64,000 bases of DNA from Bacillota bacterium. GTDB lineage: Bacteria > Bacillota > Clostridia > Acetivibrionales > DSM-1351. The notes beneath the pieces are model-generated. The model made no database searches and was not told the DNA's origin. It worked only from the letters and a program-made list of their open reading frames with translations. Each line of letters begins with the position of its first letter. Position 1 is the stretch's first letter. The position numbers and the translations under genes are program-made. Where the stretch lies: NCBI GenBank assembly GCA_023439045.1, contig JAEXOY010000045.1, positions 62,001 through 126,000 on the forward strand, in the 5' to 3' direction. Below are positions 7,825 to 15,539 of the stretch, piece by piece.

Positions 7825-8936
7825 TCAATATTTTCCTCCAACTCGTCGGAATCCTTACCCTTTAGCTTTTTTGCTCTAACCTCTGCAAAAATCCAGATTA
7901 CAATAGGGAATAGTAGCTGAAACGGCATGCTCCAGAATACCAGCACCCAGTAAAACTCAACCATTTGGTGGATATTTTCGAACATAAATGTAGATAGCCC
8001 TACCATCAGCAACCCAATAGGGGCAGCCATCTTTTTGTAATTTTCTATATTAAATACCCTGCAAAATCCTTTTACTGTGACAAAAAGACATACTGATAAC
8101 TTTGTAAAGCCTGCTAAATAATACAATACGGCTTCTAATAACGCTGCCCCTTGTAGAAATGTTGTAGTTGATAAGGTTGTAATGGCTGTATAAAGTGGGA
8201 AGTAAAGCTTTTGATAAAAGGGCACACCCATTATAAGAATATTAGTTAGGATAAGCAAAGAGATTATTATAGTTCCGATGCCCACTCCCTTGACCATGGC
8301 TCCGAATGCCTTACGAGGTGTCTGTAGGTAACACAAAACGCTCACAAAAATAATCATTTCCATTGCAGGTGAGGCCGCCATAGAATATCCAAACTGCAGT
8401 ACCGGAATCCAGTTATTATACAGTACTGGCTTTACATTTATAATATTCATTTCAGGTATCAATATGGAAAGCTCAAATATTATTATTCCTATTATTAGAG
8501 GAAACAGGATAGCTGCCCATTTTGATATAGCTGTAACACCGCATTTGACTAAATATATTGCCAACACCACCATTAGTATTGAATAAACTACCTGCGGAGT
8601 ATGATATAGTGATGTTATCTTAATGCCTTCTGTAGAAGTCTTTACTATTAGTGAGCCCAGTATAAATGAATAGGCAATAAACAACAAGCTTACTGCCCTT
8701 CCTAGTATTTTTCCAAATAGCGTTATTGATATGTTATATAGATTTTGTCCGGGAAACAGAGCAATAATTCTGCCATACACAATCAATAGCGGAAAGGCTA
8801 TTACGAAGGATATTAGTGCTGAAATCCAAGCATCCTGCCTAGCATTACTATTAAACACTGCCAAATATGTTGTTGCAATCATGTATATTACAATTATAGG
8901 TACCGCATACCTGTCGGTAACTCGTTCCTTACTCAT
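7815..8936 (-). CDS. Spore germination protein, GerAB/GerKB-type amino acid permease subunit
   Basis: A 373-residue polytopic protein of the GerAB family (APC-fold), with about ten hydrophobic helices. MSKERVTDRYAVPIIVIYMIA at the N-terminus and the central region around KSAHTPQ-like KITSLYHTPQVV (~105) are typical. In GerA receptors this subunit binds the nutrient germinant in the spore inner membrane. It has a good SD (AAGGAGA). It is separated from the rest of its operon by a 317-bp gap filled with degenerate repeats. Confidence 0.9.
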   Translation of the reverse strand: MSKERVTDRYAVPIIVIYMIATTYLAVFNSNARQDAWISALISFVIAFPLLIVYGRIIALFPGQNLYNISITLFGKILGRAVSLLFIAYSFILGSLIVKTSTEGIKITSLYHTPQVVYSILMVVLAIYLVKCGVTAISKWAAILFPLIIGIIIFELSILIPEMNIINVKPVLYNNWIPVLQFGYSMAASPAMEMIIFVSVLCYLQTPRKAFGAMVKGVGIGTIIISLLILTNILIMGVPFYQKLYFPLYTAITTLSTTTFLQGAALLEAVLYYLAGFTKLSVCLFVTVKGFCRVFNIENYKKMAAPIGLLMVGLSTFMFENIHQMVEFYWVLVFWSMPFQLLFPIVIWIFAEVRAKKLKGKDSDELEENIEWS

Positions 8937-8989
8937 TCTCCTTCTCCTTTATACTTAATGTTGCGCAATCCTGACGCCTTACGCCTATC

Positions 8990-9245
8990 CCCCCTGTGCA
9001 TTACCATACTCACTACTACTGAGCATTACTCCTGGTATTACCCCTACTCTATTAACTAAACATTGTCCTACGCATTACCCCTGTGCATTATTTTGAGCAT
9101 TGCTCCTGAGCAACTCTAATCTTTGTCCTAAGCATTGCTCCTATGCACCACTATAAGCATTACGCTACTTATTACAGCTACACATTACCGTAAACATTGC
9201 TCCTACTCATTAACCTAAGCATTACTCCGAGGCATTACCCGTGTT
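8990..9245. repeat. Degenerate 12/25-bp tandem repeat array inside the ger operon
   Basis: About 255 bp of imperfect copies of a 12-13 bp unit, often organised as 25-bp dimers. On the minus strand units read like GGAGTAATGCTTA, GGAGCAATGTTTA and GGGGTAATGCGTA, so many carry SD-like GGAG followed by ATG. The array fills the gap between the 74-aa gene and gerAB. No long reading frame runs through it, because stops recur in all frames. Confidence 0.7.
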
Positions 9246-9253
9246 TACTACCT

Positions 9254-9478
9254 CTACCCCCTGCCCCTGAACATGGCTGCTACTACATGCACCATCCCTC
9301 TAGCAGGACTAGGTATCTGAACACCTAGGCTTAATAAAAGCTGAACTACTACCGACAGGATAATAAGAGCGAGATATATTGCTGCAATTTTATATTCTTT
9401 ATTTTTAAAAATAGGAATAAGGTCAATTAAGGTATAAATAATATACGCTGGTATAAAGGCTAAAAACATTGATGGCAT
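9254..9478 (-). CDS. Small membrane protein of the germination operon
   Basis: A 74-residue protein with two or three hydrophobic stretches (FLAFIPAYIIYTLIDLI, then IYLALIILSVVVQLLL) and a C-terminus ending in MFRGRG. It starts 1 bp after the gerAC stop. The ATG at 9478 is preferred over an upstream GTG because AGGTGG lies 5 bases before it. Small extra membrane proteins are sometimes encoded with GerA receptors (GerD- or GerKD-like subunits); this one may be such a fourth subunit, but its family was not recognised with certainty. Confidence 0.6.
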   Translation of the reverse strand: MPSMFLAFIPAYIIYTLIDLIPIFKNKEYKIAAIYLALIILSVVVQLLLSLGVQIPSPARGMVHVVAAMFRGRG

Positions 9479-9479
9479 A

Positions 9480-10646
9480 TCAACCACCTGCCTTTACAGG
9501 ACTTGAAGTTAGTCCGCTGTTACTTACTGTTAAGTCAACCCAAATATTTGTTTTAATGTCTTTAAATACGTTGCCCCAATTATCCCTTATACTAACCCAC
9601 TCATCTGGCTTTTCGGCAGCAATCTCAATTCCATAATTCAAACAATCAACGCCATATATTTTCTGAATATCTGTAACTACCCTTCCAATGTTATCTGCAA
9701 TAAAAACCTCGTCCTGCCTTTGATACTCACGCAAGTTTTGAGGCTTTGAAAAGTTTATGTCTCCGCCATCCTCTACTATCTTGGCATAAGCCTTTATGAT
9801 CATATCCATTTCCAGCTTACCGTTTCTCACCACCGGTGTAACCTTTGTATTACTGTTTGTAATCTCTAGTGATGTGTGACTGCTCCGGCTTCCCATATTA
9901 TCAGAAGGCACAATAATGCAGTCCTTTATATTATTAGTGGCAAATAGCATATACTTTGAATCATTCTCATTGATAATTCCAATATACTTATCTCCATTAA
10001 ACACTGCCGTTCCACCCAGCACAATTTCCTCGTTCTTTTCCTGTTTTTCAAGCTTTATAATGGGAAGGACAGGGTATGATTTGCCACTTTCGAGCTTATT
10101 AATAAACTCATAGGTCTTTGTACTTGGGGCCTTTCCCAAAATCAGCTTGTTGTTTTTAATCATTTTGAGTGTTTGCTGAGAGTGTGTATCAGTACTTTTT
10201 GTTTTTGCTTTAATCACATCTCCTGCATTCTTCTCTGTAGTAACAAAAAGCTCAATCAGCATTCTGGCTTCCGCATCCCTGGCAATCCAATCAAGCAGTG
10301 GTTGAATTCCTTCTCTTGCAACAGCTTCACTTACTATAGCTATACAGGTATGTGCCCAAAATAATTGCTTGTTGGATATTTCTACTGAGTTTCTTGCTGC
10401 TTCGGCAAGAGTTTTTCCTTCTGCCTCAACCACAATTGGCTCAATTTTGGTTTCATTACCACCCGTACCCTGAACAATCTCAATAGTAAGCTTGTATCGC
10501 TCAGGTTCACCTACTTTATCAACAGCTATACCCGATACTATGGATACACTTTCTAAGTCGCGGTAATCCCAACACCCTGAAAGGGAAAGGCATATTACTG
10601 TAATAAGCAAAAATAAAGTAGGCACTTTCAGCCTCCATTTTGTCAT
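9480..10646 (-). CDS. Spore germination lipoprotein, Ger(x)C family
   Basis: A GerAC-type lipoprotein of 388 residues from the ATG at 10646. It has a signal peptide with lipobox LSGC, followed by WDYRDLESVSIVSGIAVDK, the classic start of mature Ger(x)C proteins, and a C-terminal region with the usual NWGNVFKDI-like motif. It is anchored in the spore inner membrane as the C subunit of a germinant receptor. The chosen start gives an ATGA overlap with the gerAA stop and has SD AGGAGGGG; an upstream TTG-type extension would include that SD. Confidence 0.9.
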   Translation of the reverse strand: MTKWRLKVPTLFLLITVICLSLSGCWDYRDLESVSIVSGIAVDKVGEPERYKLTIEIVQGTGGNETKIEPIVVEAEGKTLAEAARNSVEISNKQLFWAHTCIAIVSEAVAREGIQPLLDWIARDAEARMLIELFVTTEKNAGDVIKAKTKSTDTHSQQTLKMIKNNKLILGKAPSTKTYEFINKLESGKSYPVLPIIKLEKQEKNEEIVLGGTAVFNGDKYIGIINENDSKYMLFATNNIKDCIIVPSDNMGSRSSHTSLEITNSNTKVTPVVRNGKLEMDMIIKAYAKIVEDGGDINFSKPQNLREYQRQDEVFIADNIGRVVTDIQKIYGVDCLNYGIEIAAEKPDEWVSIRDNWGNVFKDIKTNIWVDLTVSNSGLTSSPVKAGG

Positions 10647-12193
10647 TCTCTCTGCCCCTCCTTTTTCCAAGCCTGTCTTTTCTCATTGTTTTTGGATAGA
10701 AAGCTCGGCCTTGATCGCATATCACTCCACACTGTTCTGATGAAGGAATCCTTAAAATCATTAGCATGCTTAATCTCTATCCCTGATAAATAATCCACGT
10801 TAAAAGAATTTAGTTGAACCAGATATATCAAAAGAGCGGTCATACCAAAAATATAACCGTATATTCCAAACATTGATGCAAGTATTAGAAGACCAAAACG
10901 TATTACAATAATTGCTCCCTTTATCCTTGATGAAATGAGTCCTGCTATACCTGCAAGTGCTACTACAATCAGCATGGTTGCACTCACCAGCTTTGCTTGA
11001 ACTGCCGCCTGGCCCAATATCAAGGCACCTACAATACTTACAGTTTGTCCAAATATTGCAGGTATTCTTGCCCCCGCCTCCCTGAGTATCTCAAAGAATA
11101 GCAGCAATACTATAGCTTCTAGCACGGTAGGTATAGGGACATCCTGTCTAGCGGCAGAAATACTTATCAATAGCTGTGTGGGAAGCATTTCTTGATGATA
11201 GGTAATAAGGGCAACGTATATTGCAGGAACACTTATTGTTAGGAAAAAGCATAGCATACGGATAAGCCTGCTAAAGGTTCCCATATAAAAGCTTTCGTAA
11301 TAATCATCAGGAGATTGAAAATTTTCCACAAAGACATGCGGTACTGTCAATGCAACGGGAGTGCCATCAACAAACAGTGCAATTCTTCCCTCTAGCAGCT
11401 TTGCTGCCACAACATCTGGCTTCTCGGTACGTCCACAAACTCTAAATGGGGACTTTGTGCCGCTCTGAACCATAAGCTCTTCAATATAATTAACATCGAG
11501 TATTCCGTCTATATCAATTTTTTCTAGTTCCTTGTTCAGATCTTTTAGCACGTCTTCATTTACCAAACCCTCAATATACGATATGCATATTTGGGTGCTG
11601 GTCATGTTTCCAATGCTTTTAAATATAAATTTTAATCTTGGGCTTCTGACCTTTCTTCTCAAAAGTGTTGTATTGGTCATTAGGTTTTCGACAAAGCCTT
11701 CCCTGGGACCAAATAGTACCTTTTCCCCCTCAGGCTCAGAGACCGATCTCATGGAAAAGCCCTTTGAGTTACATATCATGCTTTTGGCTATTCCCTCAAT
11801 CAAGATTATAGTATCTCCATATATTATGCCGTCACACAGTTTTTTTACCTCAGTTTCAAGCTTTACGTCGTCAATAGCAATGATTTTTTCTCTTAGGTAG
11901 GTAGTACTTAATTGACTCTCATTAATTTGTGTGCCAACTAGCGGCAGTATGATATCGTCATTGATTATTTTGTTGTTTACCATTCCATCTGCATATATTG
12001 CACAAAACCTCACCTTTGGGTTATGCTCGTTCTTAATATCTCTATAAATAATGGCATTGTCATCCTTAAAAATCCTTTTAAAAGTAGCTATATTCTTATC
12101 AAGTGAAGCAGACAACTCTGCCATCTGCTCCCTTTGATCAAAGCCTTTTTCCTTGGCACCTTCACTTACAAAATTCAAATCATCAAATACCAA
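10643..12193 (-). CDS. Spore germination protein, GerAA family
   Basis: A subunit of a GerA-type germinant receptor, about 516 residues. A hydrophilic N-terminal half includes FGPREGFVENLMTN and YIEGLVNEDVL, typical of GerAA. PFRVCGRTEKPDVVAAKLLEGRIALFVDG-like sequence follows (~255-285), then about five membrane helices with ISISAARQDVPIPTVLEA and EILREAGARIP. The TTG at 12193 is chosen because AGGAGG lies six bases upstream; the ATG at 12199 abuts the SD. It is the first gene of the ger operon, so the four receptor genes are contiguous except for the repeat array before gerAB. Confidence 0.92.
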   Translation of the reverse strand: MVFDDLNFVSEGAKEKGFDQREQMAELSASLDKNIATFKRIFKDDNAIIYRDIKNEHNPKVRFCAIYADGMVNNKIINDDIILPLVGTQINESQLSTTYLREKIIAIDDVKLETEVKKLCDGIIYGDTIILIEGIAKSMICNSKGFSMRSVSEPEGEKVLFGPREGFVENLMTNTTLLRRKVRSPRLKFIFKSIGNMTSTQICISYIEGLVNEDVLKDLNKELEKIDIDGILDVNYIEELMVQSGTKSPFRVCGRTEKPDVVAAKLLEGRIALFVDGTPVALTVPHVFVENFQSPDDYYESFYMGTFSRLIRMLCFFLTISVPAIYVALITYHQEMLPTQLLISISAARQDVPIPTVLEAIVLLLFFEILREAGARIPAIFGQTVSIVGALILGQAAVQAKLVSATMLIVVALAGIAGLISSRIKGAIIVIRFGLLILASMFGIYGYIFGMTALLIYLVQLNSFNVDYLSGIEIKHANDFKDSFIRTVWSDMRSRPSFLSKNNEKRQAWKKEGQRE

Positions 12194-12240
12194 GTGCATC
12201 CTCCTTTTGGTTGTTCCACTACTACTCTATTTGCAGCACA

Positions 12241-12278
12241 AAAAAACACCTGCACGTATTGTTAGTTATGTGCAAGTG
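12241..12278 (-). terminator. Rho-independent terminator of the DUF2161-type gene
   Basis: On the minus strand CACTTGCAC (12270-12278) pairs with GTGCAGGTG (12247-12255), then a T6 run follows. It begins three bases after the stop of the gene at 12281 and separates it from the ger operon. Confidence 0.8.
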
Positions 12279-12280
12279 TT

Positions 12281-12994
12281 TTATTCATTTTTGAACTTTT
12301 CAATTACTTCGCTATATTGCTCTAGTGCCTCCTTACCCTTATCGGTGAGAGTATACTGTCCATTGCCCTCTCTTAAAAACCAACCATAATGATTAATATA
12401 CATTATGCTCCTGCACTTATCACTGTCGAGACCATAATCCCTCAAATCTGTTGCCTTTATAGTTTCCTTCTCGCTTGCAATGTGCGCGATATATAGCGCC
12501 TGTTCCTTGTAAGCTGTCATTATCTTTTTTCTGGTAGAACCCCCGGTGTTAATATCACTGCTCCTATTAGAAAGCTCATTCATCAGGGCTTTACGCTTTT
12601 TCTTGTTTTGCCTTTTGCTATTAGCCCGGTCAAATGGCTGTGGAACTAGCACTTCCTCAACATGATAGCTGTTCCTTGCCTTAGAAACCAAAAGTAGCCC
12701 TAACTCCAGTCTCCTTAGAAGGTGCAGTATATTCTGCCACATCCTTGTCCTAATAATTTTTTTGGGTCTTGGTATTGCTACATAGACTATATCCGATAGC
12801 TTTTGGCGTTGTGCAGCTTGAACCAGTAAATCAATGGTCAGTCCACGCTTTAGCTCCACCACCACCAACTCATTCTCTCTAGTGCCGCATACATCGCAGC
12901 TGTTAACCTCTGCCTGCACGCTATATCCGCATTTTACAAGAAATTCTTTAACAGGCTGATAAAGCTCCTCTTCACTGGAAAAGTCCTTGTTCAT
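12281..12994 (-). CDS. DUF2161-type PD-(D/E)XK nuclease-fold protein with C-terminal winged-helix-like region
   Basis: A 237-residue protein. The N-terminal half has a restriction-endonuclease-like core: EEELYQPVKEFL with conserved Glu, then CDVCG (Asp) and ELVVVELKRG (the E-x-K active site), followed by DLLVQAAQRQ. A basic linker (KRQNKKKRKA) joins a C-terminal ~80-residue part that looks like a winged helix (LRDYGLDSDKCRSIMYINHYGWF...). The family is annotated as DUF2161 with predicted nuclease activity; target and role are unknown. SD GAAGGAG. It is monocistronic, with its own terminator. Confidence 0.72.
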   Translation of the reverse strand: MNKDFSSEEELYQPVKEFLVKCGYSVQAEVNSCDVCGTRENELVVVELKRGLTIDLLVQAAQRQKLSDIVYVAIPRPKKIIRTRMWQNILHLLRRLELGLLLVSKARNSYHVEEVLVPQPFDRANSKRQNKKKRKALMNELSNRSSDINTGGSTRKKIMTAYKEQALYIAHIASEKETIKATDLRDYGLDSDKCRSIMYINHYGWFLREGNGQYTLTDKGKEALEQYSEVIEKFKNE

Positions 12995-13040
12995 GGATTT
13001 TCTCCTTCTTTAGTATATTATTTATTGTATCAAAGGCACC

Positions 13041-13139
13041 ATGGGTTGTCTATTTAATGGGCTGATTAAGGCAGGTAATAATACCAAGCACTATTTTGGA
13101 CCAAAGATTAATAATAAGCTTCGGAATTCACTTTTATAG
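13041..13139 (+). CDS. Candidate 32-aa small protein
   Basis: A short frame starting MGCLFNGLIKAG has an SD-like AAAGG six bases before the ATG. It ends in TAG only 15 bp before a strong hairpin with a plus-strand T-run (13155-13187). No homologue is recognised and no firm promoter was found. The frame lies in a 256-bp gap between two minus-strand genes; the RBS plus terminator context is the only support, and chance is quite possible. Confidence 0.25.
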   Translation: MGCLFNGLIKAGNNTKHYFGPKINNKLRNSLL

Positions 13140-13154
13140 AGAAGCCTATACAAC

Positions 13155-13187
13155 GAGCCTGCTCTCTATGAGGGCAGGCTCTGTTTT
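13155..13187. terminator. Strong hairpin terminator
   Basis: A 12-bp stem with one G-U pair (outer arms GAGCCTGC at 13155-13162 and GCAGGCTC at 13174-13181) and a 3-base loop, followed on the plus strand by TGTTTTTGG. It also lies 70 bp downstream of the minus-strand gene at 13251. The T-run favours the plus strand. Confidence 0.6.
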
Positions 13188-13250
13188 TGGTACATTATTG
13201 GTATAATTCATGTAATGGTTTTATTAATCACCATTCATCAATACTTAAAT

Positions 13251-13508
13251 TTAATATAACATAATTTCAAGTTTATCAAACTTAATATTCTCACCGAAGT
13301 GATCCCTGTTGAAAGAGGTCTTTCTATATAGTGCAAAATCAGTTGTGTTCTTCTTAAGCCAAATGGGAACCTCAACATCAAGCTGCTTGCATACTGAAAT
13401 CAAGCATTCCTCAAGCTGTTCTCTGAAATCGGAGGTTGCACTTGAAGGCTCTGCAAAGGCTTCATTAATTGGTCTTCCATCTTTAATTATTCTTCCAAAT
13501 AGCTTCAC
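13251..13508 (-). CDS. Conserved-looking small protein of unknown function
   Basis: An 85-residue soluble protein starting KLFGRIIKDG, ending near KFDKLEIMLY. It starts at GTG with a strong SD (AGGAGG, nine bases upstream). The composition is ordinary, with no signal or membrane segment. The sequence RPINEAFAEPS and a CISVCKQLDVEVPIWLKKNT segment are protein-like, and the DHFGENIKFDKLEI ending suggests a beta-strand-rich C-terminus. I do not recognise its family. It stands alone between cimA and the DUF2161-type gene. Confidence 0.6.
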   Translation of the reverse strand: MKLFGRIIKDGRPINEAFAEPSSATSDFREQLEECLISVCKQLDVEVPIWLKKNTTDFALYRKTSFNRDHFGENIKFDKLEIMLY

Positions 13509-13689
13509 TTTTGTAATCCTCCTTTTTCATTAATATGCTTCAATTATACTGTGCTTATAATAAAAACTCTACTATATAAATCTACAAAAATACTGCTAAA
13601 ATTATAGCCAGTATGTAAGAAATATATTAATTGAGCAAGGATAAGCATGTTGCTTGGCTGATTATAGCTTTTATGGATTATTACTTTTG

Positions 13690-13830
13690 AAGCCTACTAT
13701 TTTTGCAGCTTACTGCTTTATGGCTTGCTGCTTTGTAGCTTGCTGCTTTGTAGCCTGCTGCTTTGCAGCCTGCTGTTATGTTGCTTATGCTCCACAGCCA
13801 GCTGATTTTGCAACTTATGCTTCTTGATCT
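13690..13830. repeat. Degenerate tandem repeat after cimA
   Basis: The 140 bp following the cimA stop consist of imperfect copies of a 15-bp unit. On the minus strand these read GCAGCAAGCTACAAA and variants, about five good copies at 13703-13785 with more decayed ones toward the gene. The last cimA codons (GAGCACAAGCTGCAAAAGCA) resemble the first units, GAAGCATAAGTTGCAAAATCA, suggesting the array grew from the gene end. Confidence 0.7.
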
Positions 13831-15392
13831 CAATGCTTTTGCAGCTTGTGCTCAACTGAATCCACAAGCGCCTTCCAGCTGGCCTCAATAATATCTGTTG
13901 ATACGCCAACCGTTGACCACACCTCTTCACCATCGGAGGATTCAATCAATACTCTAACCTTAGATGCTGTAGCGGAACCGGAGTCCAGCACTCTAACCTT
14001 GTAGTCGGTCAGCTTCATTTCTGAAAGCTTTGGATAGAATCTTTCAAGCGCCTTTCTAAGCGCCTTGTCAAGAGCATTTACCGGACCGTCACCCTCAGCT
14101 GCAGTAATTTCTGCCTGTTCACCCACCATTATTTTTATCATTGCCGTTGAGTTTACGCTATTCATAGTGGGTTCATTTACTATTACCTTAAATTCTTTTA
14201 ACTCAAAAAACGGCTCATATATCCCTAGCATTTTTCTGATCAACAATTCAAAGGAAGTCTCTGCACCTTCGTATTGATAGCCTTCAAGCTCTAGCTCCTT
14301 CAACTTTTCAATAATTTGCTTTGTCTTTGGAGAATCCTTTGTAATAGTGCTGTCAATCCTGTTTATAATGCTTACCACTGCACTTCTTCCTGCTACTTCA
14401 GACATCAGTATGTTTCTCTTATTGCCTACTGTCTCAGGGTTAAACAGTTCGTAGGCAGAGGCATTCTTATTAACTGCATCCGAGTGCATTCCCGCCTTGT
14501 GAGCAAAAGCGCAGCTACCGACAAAAGGCGCTCTTTCATCGTGTATAATGTTTGCTATTTCGCTTACAAATCTTGCAGTTGAGGTTAGCATTTCCATGTT
14601 TTCTTCAGGAATACAGCTATAGCCCATCAAGAGTTGAAGATTAGGTATGATTGTACAGAGGTTGGCATTTCCGCACCTTTCTCCAAAACCATTGATAGTA
14701 CCTTGTATCTGTACTGCACCTGATTCTACCGCTGCTATTGATGCTGCTACCGCCATGCCGTTGTCATTGTGACAGTGTATACCAATATCGCACTTTATCG
14801 ATTGCATAACAATTTCAGTTATTTTTGAGATTTTTGATGGGAAGCTAGCACCCTTTGTATCACAAAGGCAGATGCAGTCTGCTCCAGCCTTCTGGGCAGC
14901 TTTTAATGTTTCCATTGCGTACTCAGGATTTGCATCATATCCATCAAAGAAATGTTCCGCATCATAGACTACGTTTTTGCCATTATCCTTAAAATACTTG
15001 ATGGTATCATAAATCATTGCCAAATTCTCCGCAAGTGTTGTTTTCAGTATATCAGACACCTGAAAGTCCCATGCTTTCCCAAACACTGCAATATCCTCTG
15101 TATTTGCACTAAGTAGGGATTTTACATTTGCATCCTCCGCCACATCAATGTTTGCCCTTCTAGTGGCACCGAATGCAATTATTTTTGAAGTTTTTAGCTT
15201 CATCTTTGAAACGCGCTCAAAAAACTGCAAATCCTTTGGGTTTGAACCTGGATTTCCTGCCTCTATATAGTGAACACCTAGGCTGTCCAGCCTCTCGACT
15301 ATTTTAAGCTTATCCTCAACTGTAAATGATATTCCAAGAGCCTGAGCCCCATCTCTGAGTGTAGAATCGTAAATGATTAGATTTTTTGCCAT
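13830..15392 (-). CDS. cimA: Citramalate synthase
   Basis: A 520-residue enzyme of the LeuA/homocitrate synthase superfamily. It condenses pyruvate with acetyl-CoA to (R)-citramalate, the entry to threonine-independent isoleucine synthesis. It shows YDSTLRDGAQALG (~10), HCHNDNGMAVAAS with metal-binding histidines (~215), the NGFGERCGNANL loop (~240), and a C-terminal LeuA dimer regulatory domain ending VEHKLQKH. The DSTLRDGAQ and GNPGSNPKD features place it with the long CimA-type branch rather than LeuA. The ATG at 15392 follows AAAGGAGG; an upstream start would overlap this SD. It is the last gene of the ilv-leu operon. Confidence 0.9.
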   Translation of the reverse strand: MAKNLIIYDSTLRDGAQALGISFTVEDKLKIVERLDSLGVHYIEAGNPGSNPKDLQFFERVSKMKLKTSKIIAFGATRRANIDVAEDANVKSLLSANTEDIAVFGKAWDFQVSDILKTTLAENLAMIYDTIKYFKDNGKNVVYDAEHFFDGYDANPEYAMETLKAAQKAGADCICLCDTKGASFPSKISKITEIVMQSIKCDIGIHCHNDNGMAVAASIAAVESGAVQIQGTINGFGERCGNANLCTIIPNLQLLMGYSCIPEENMEMLTSTARFVSEIANIIHDERAPFVGSCAFAHKAGMHSDAVNKNASAYELFNPETVGNKRNILMSEVAGRSAVVSIINRIDSTITKDSPKTKQIIEKLKELELEGYQYEGAETSFELLIRKMLGIYEPFFELKEFKVIVNEPTMNSVNSTAMIKIMVGEQAEITAAEGDGPVNALDKALRKALERFYPKLSEMKLTDYKVRVLDSGSATASKVRVLIESSDGEEVWSTVGVSTDIIEASWKALVDSVEHKLQKH

Positions 15393-15495
15393 AGACCATA
15401 CCTCCTTTAACAATTATTAATTACCACTTTATTTGATTTATTAACCTGTAACATACATTTACCTGCTATACATACTCTAGCTTCTATTGACCTAT

Positions 15496-15526
15496 TAAAA
15501 AAAGCAGCCCCAAAAGGGACTGCTTT
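15496..15526 (-). terminator. Terminator or attenuator between leuA and cimA
   Basis: On the minus strand AAAAGCAGTCCC, TTTT, GGGGCTGCTTTTTTT forms a stem of about 12 bp (one G-U pair) plus a T-run, 13 bp after the leuA stop. It would end or reduce transcription into cimA, so cimA may be expressed at a lower level or from an extra promoter. Confidence 0.75.
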
Positions 15527-15539
15527 TAAAAAGCGTCCC

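Noticed and set aside
8937..9253. Repeat array between ger genes considered as a CRISPR
   Set aside because: Units are 12-25 bp, imperfect and contiguous, without unique spacers; no cas genes are in the window.
13718..13945. Minus-strand frame with Leu-Gln-Ser-Ser repeats overlapping the cimA end
   Set aside because: It overlaps cimA in another frame and owes its openness to the 15-bp array; no SD. Treated as a by-product of the repeat.
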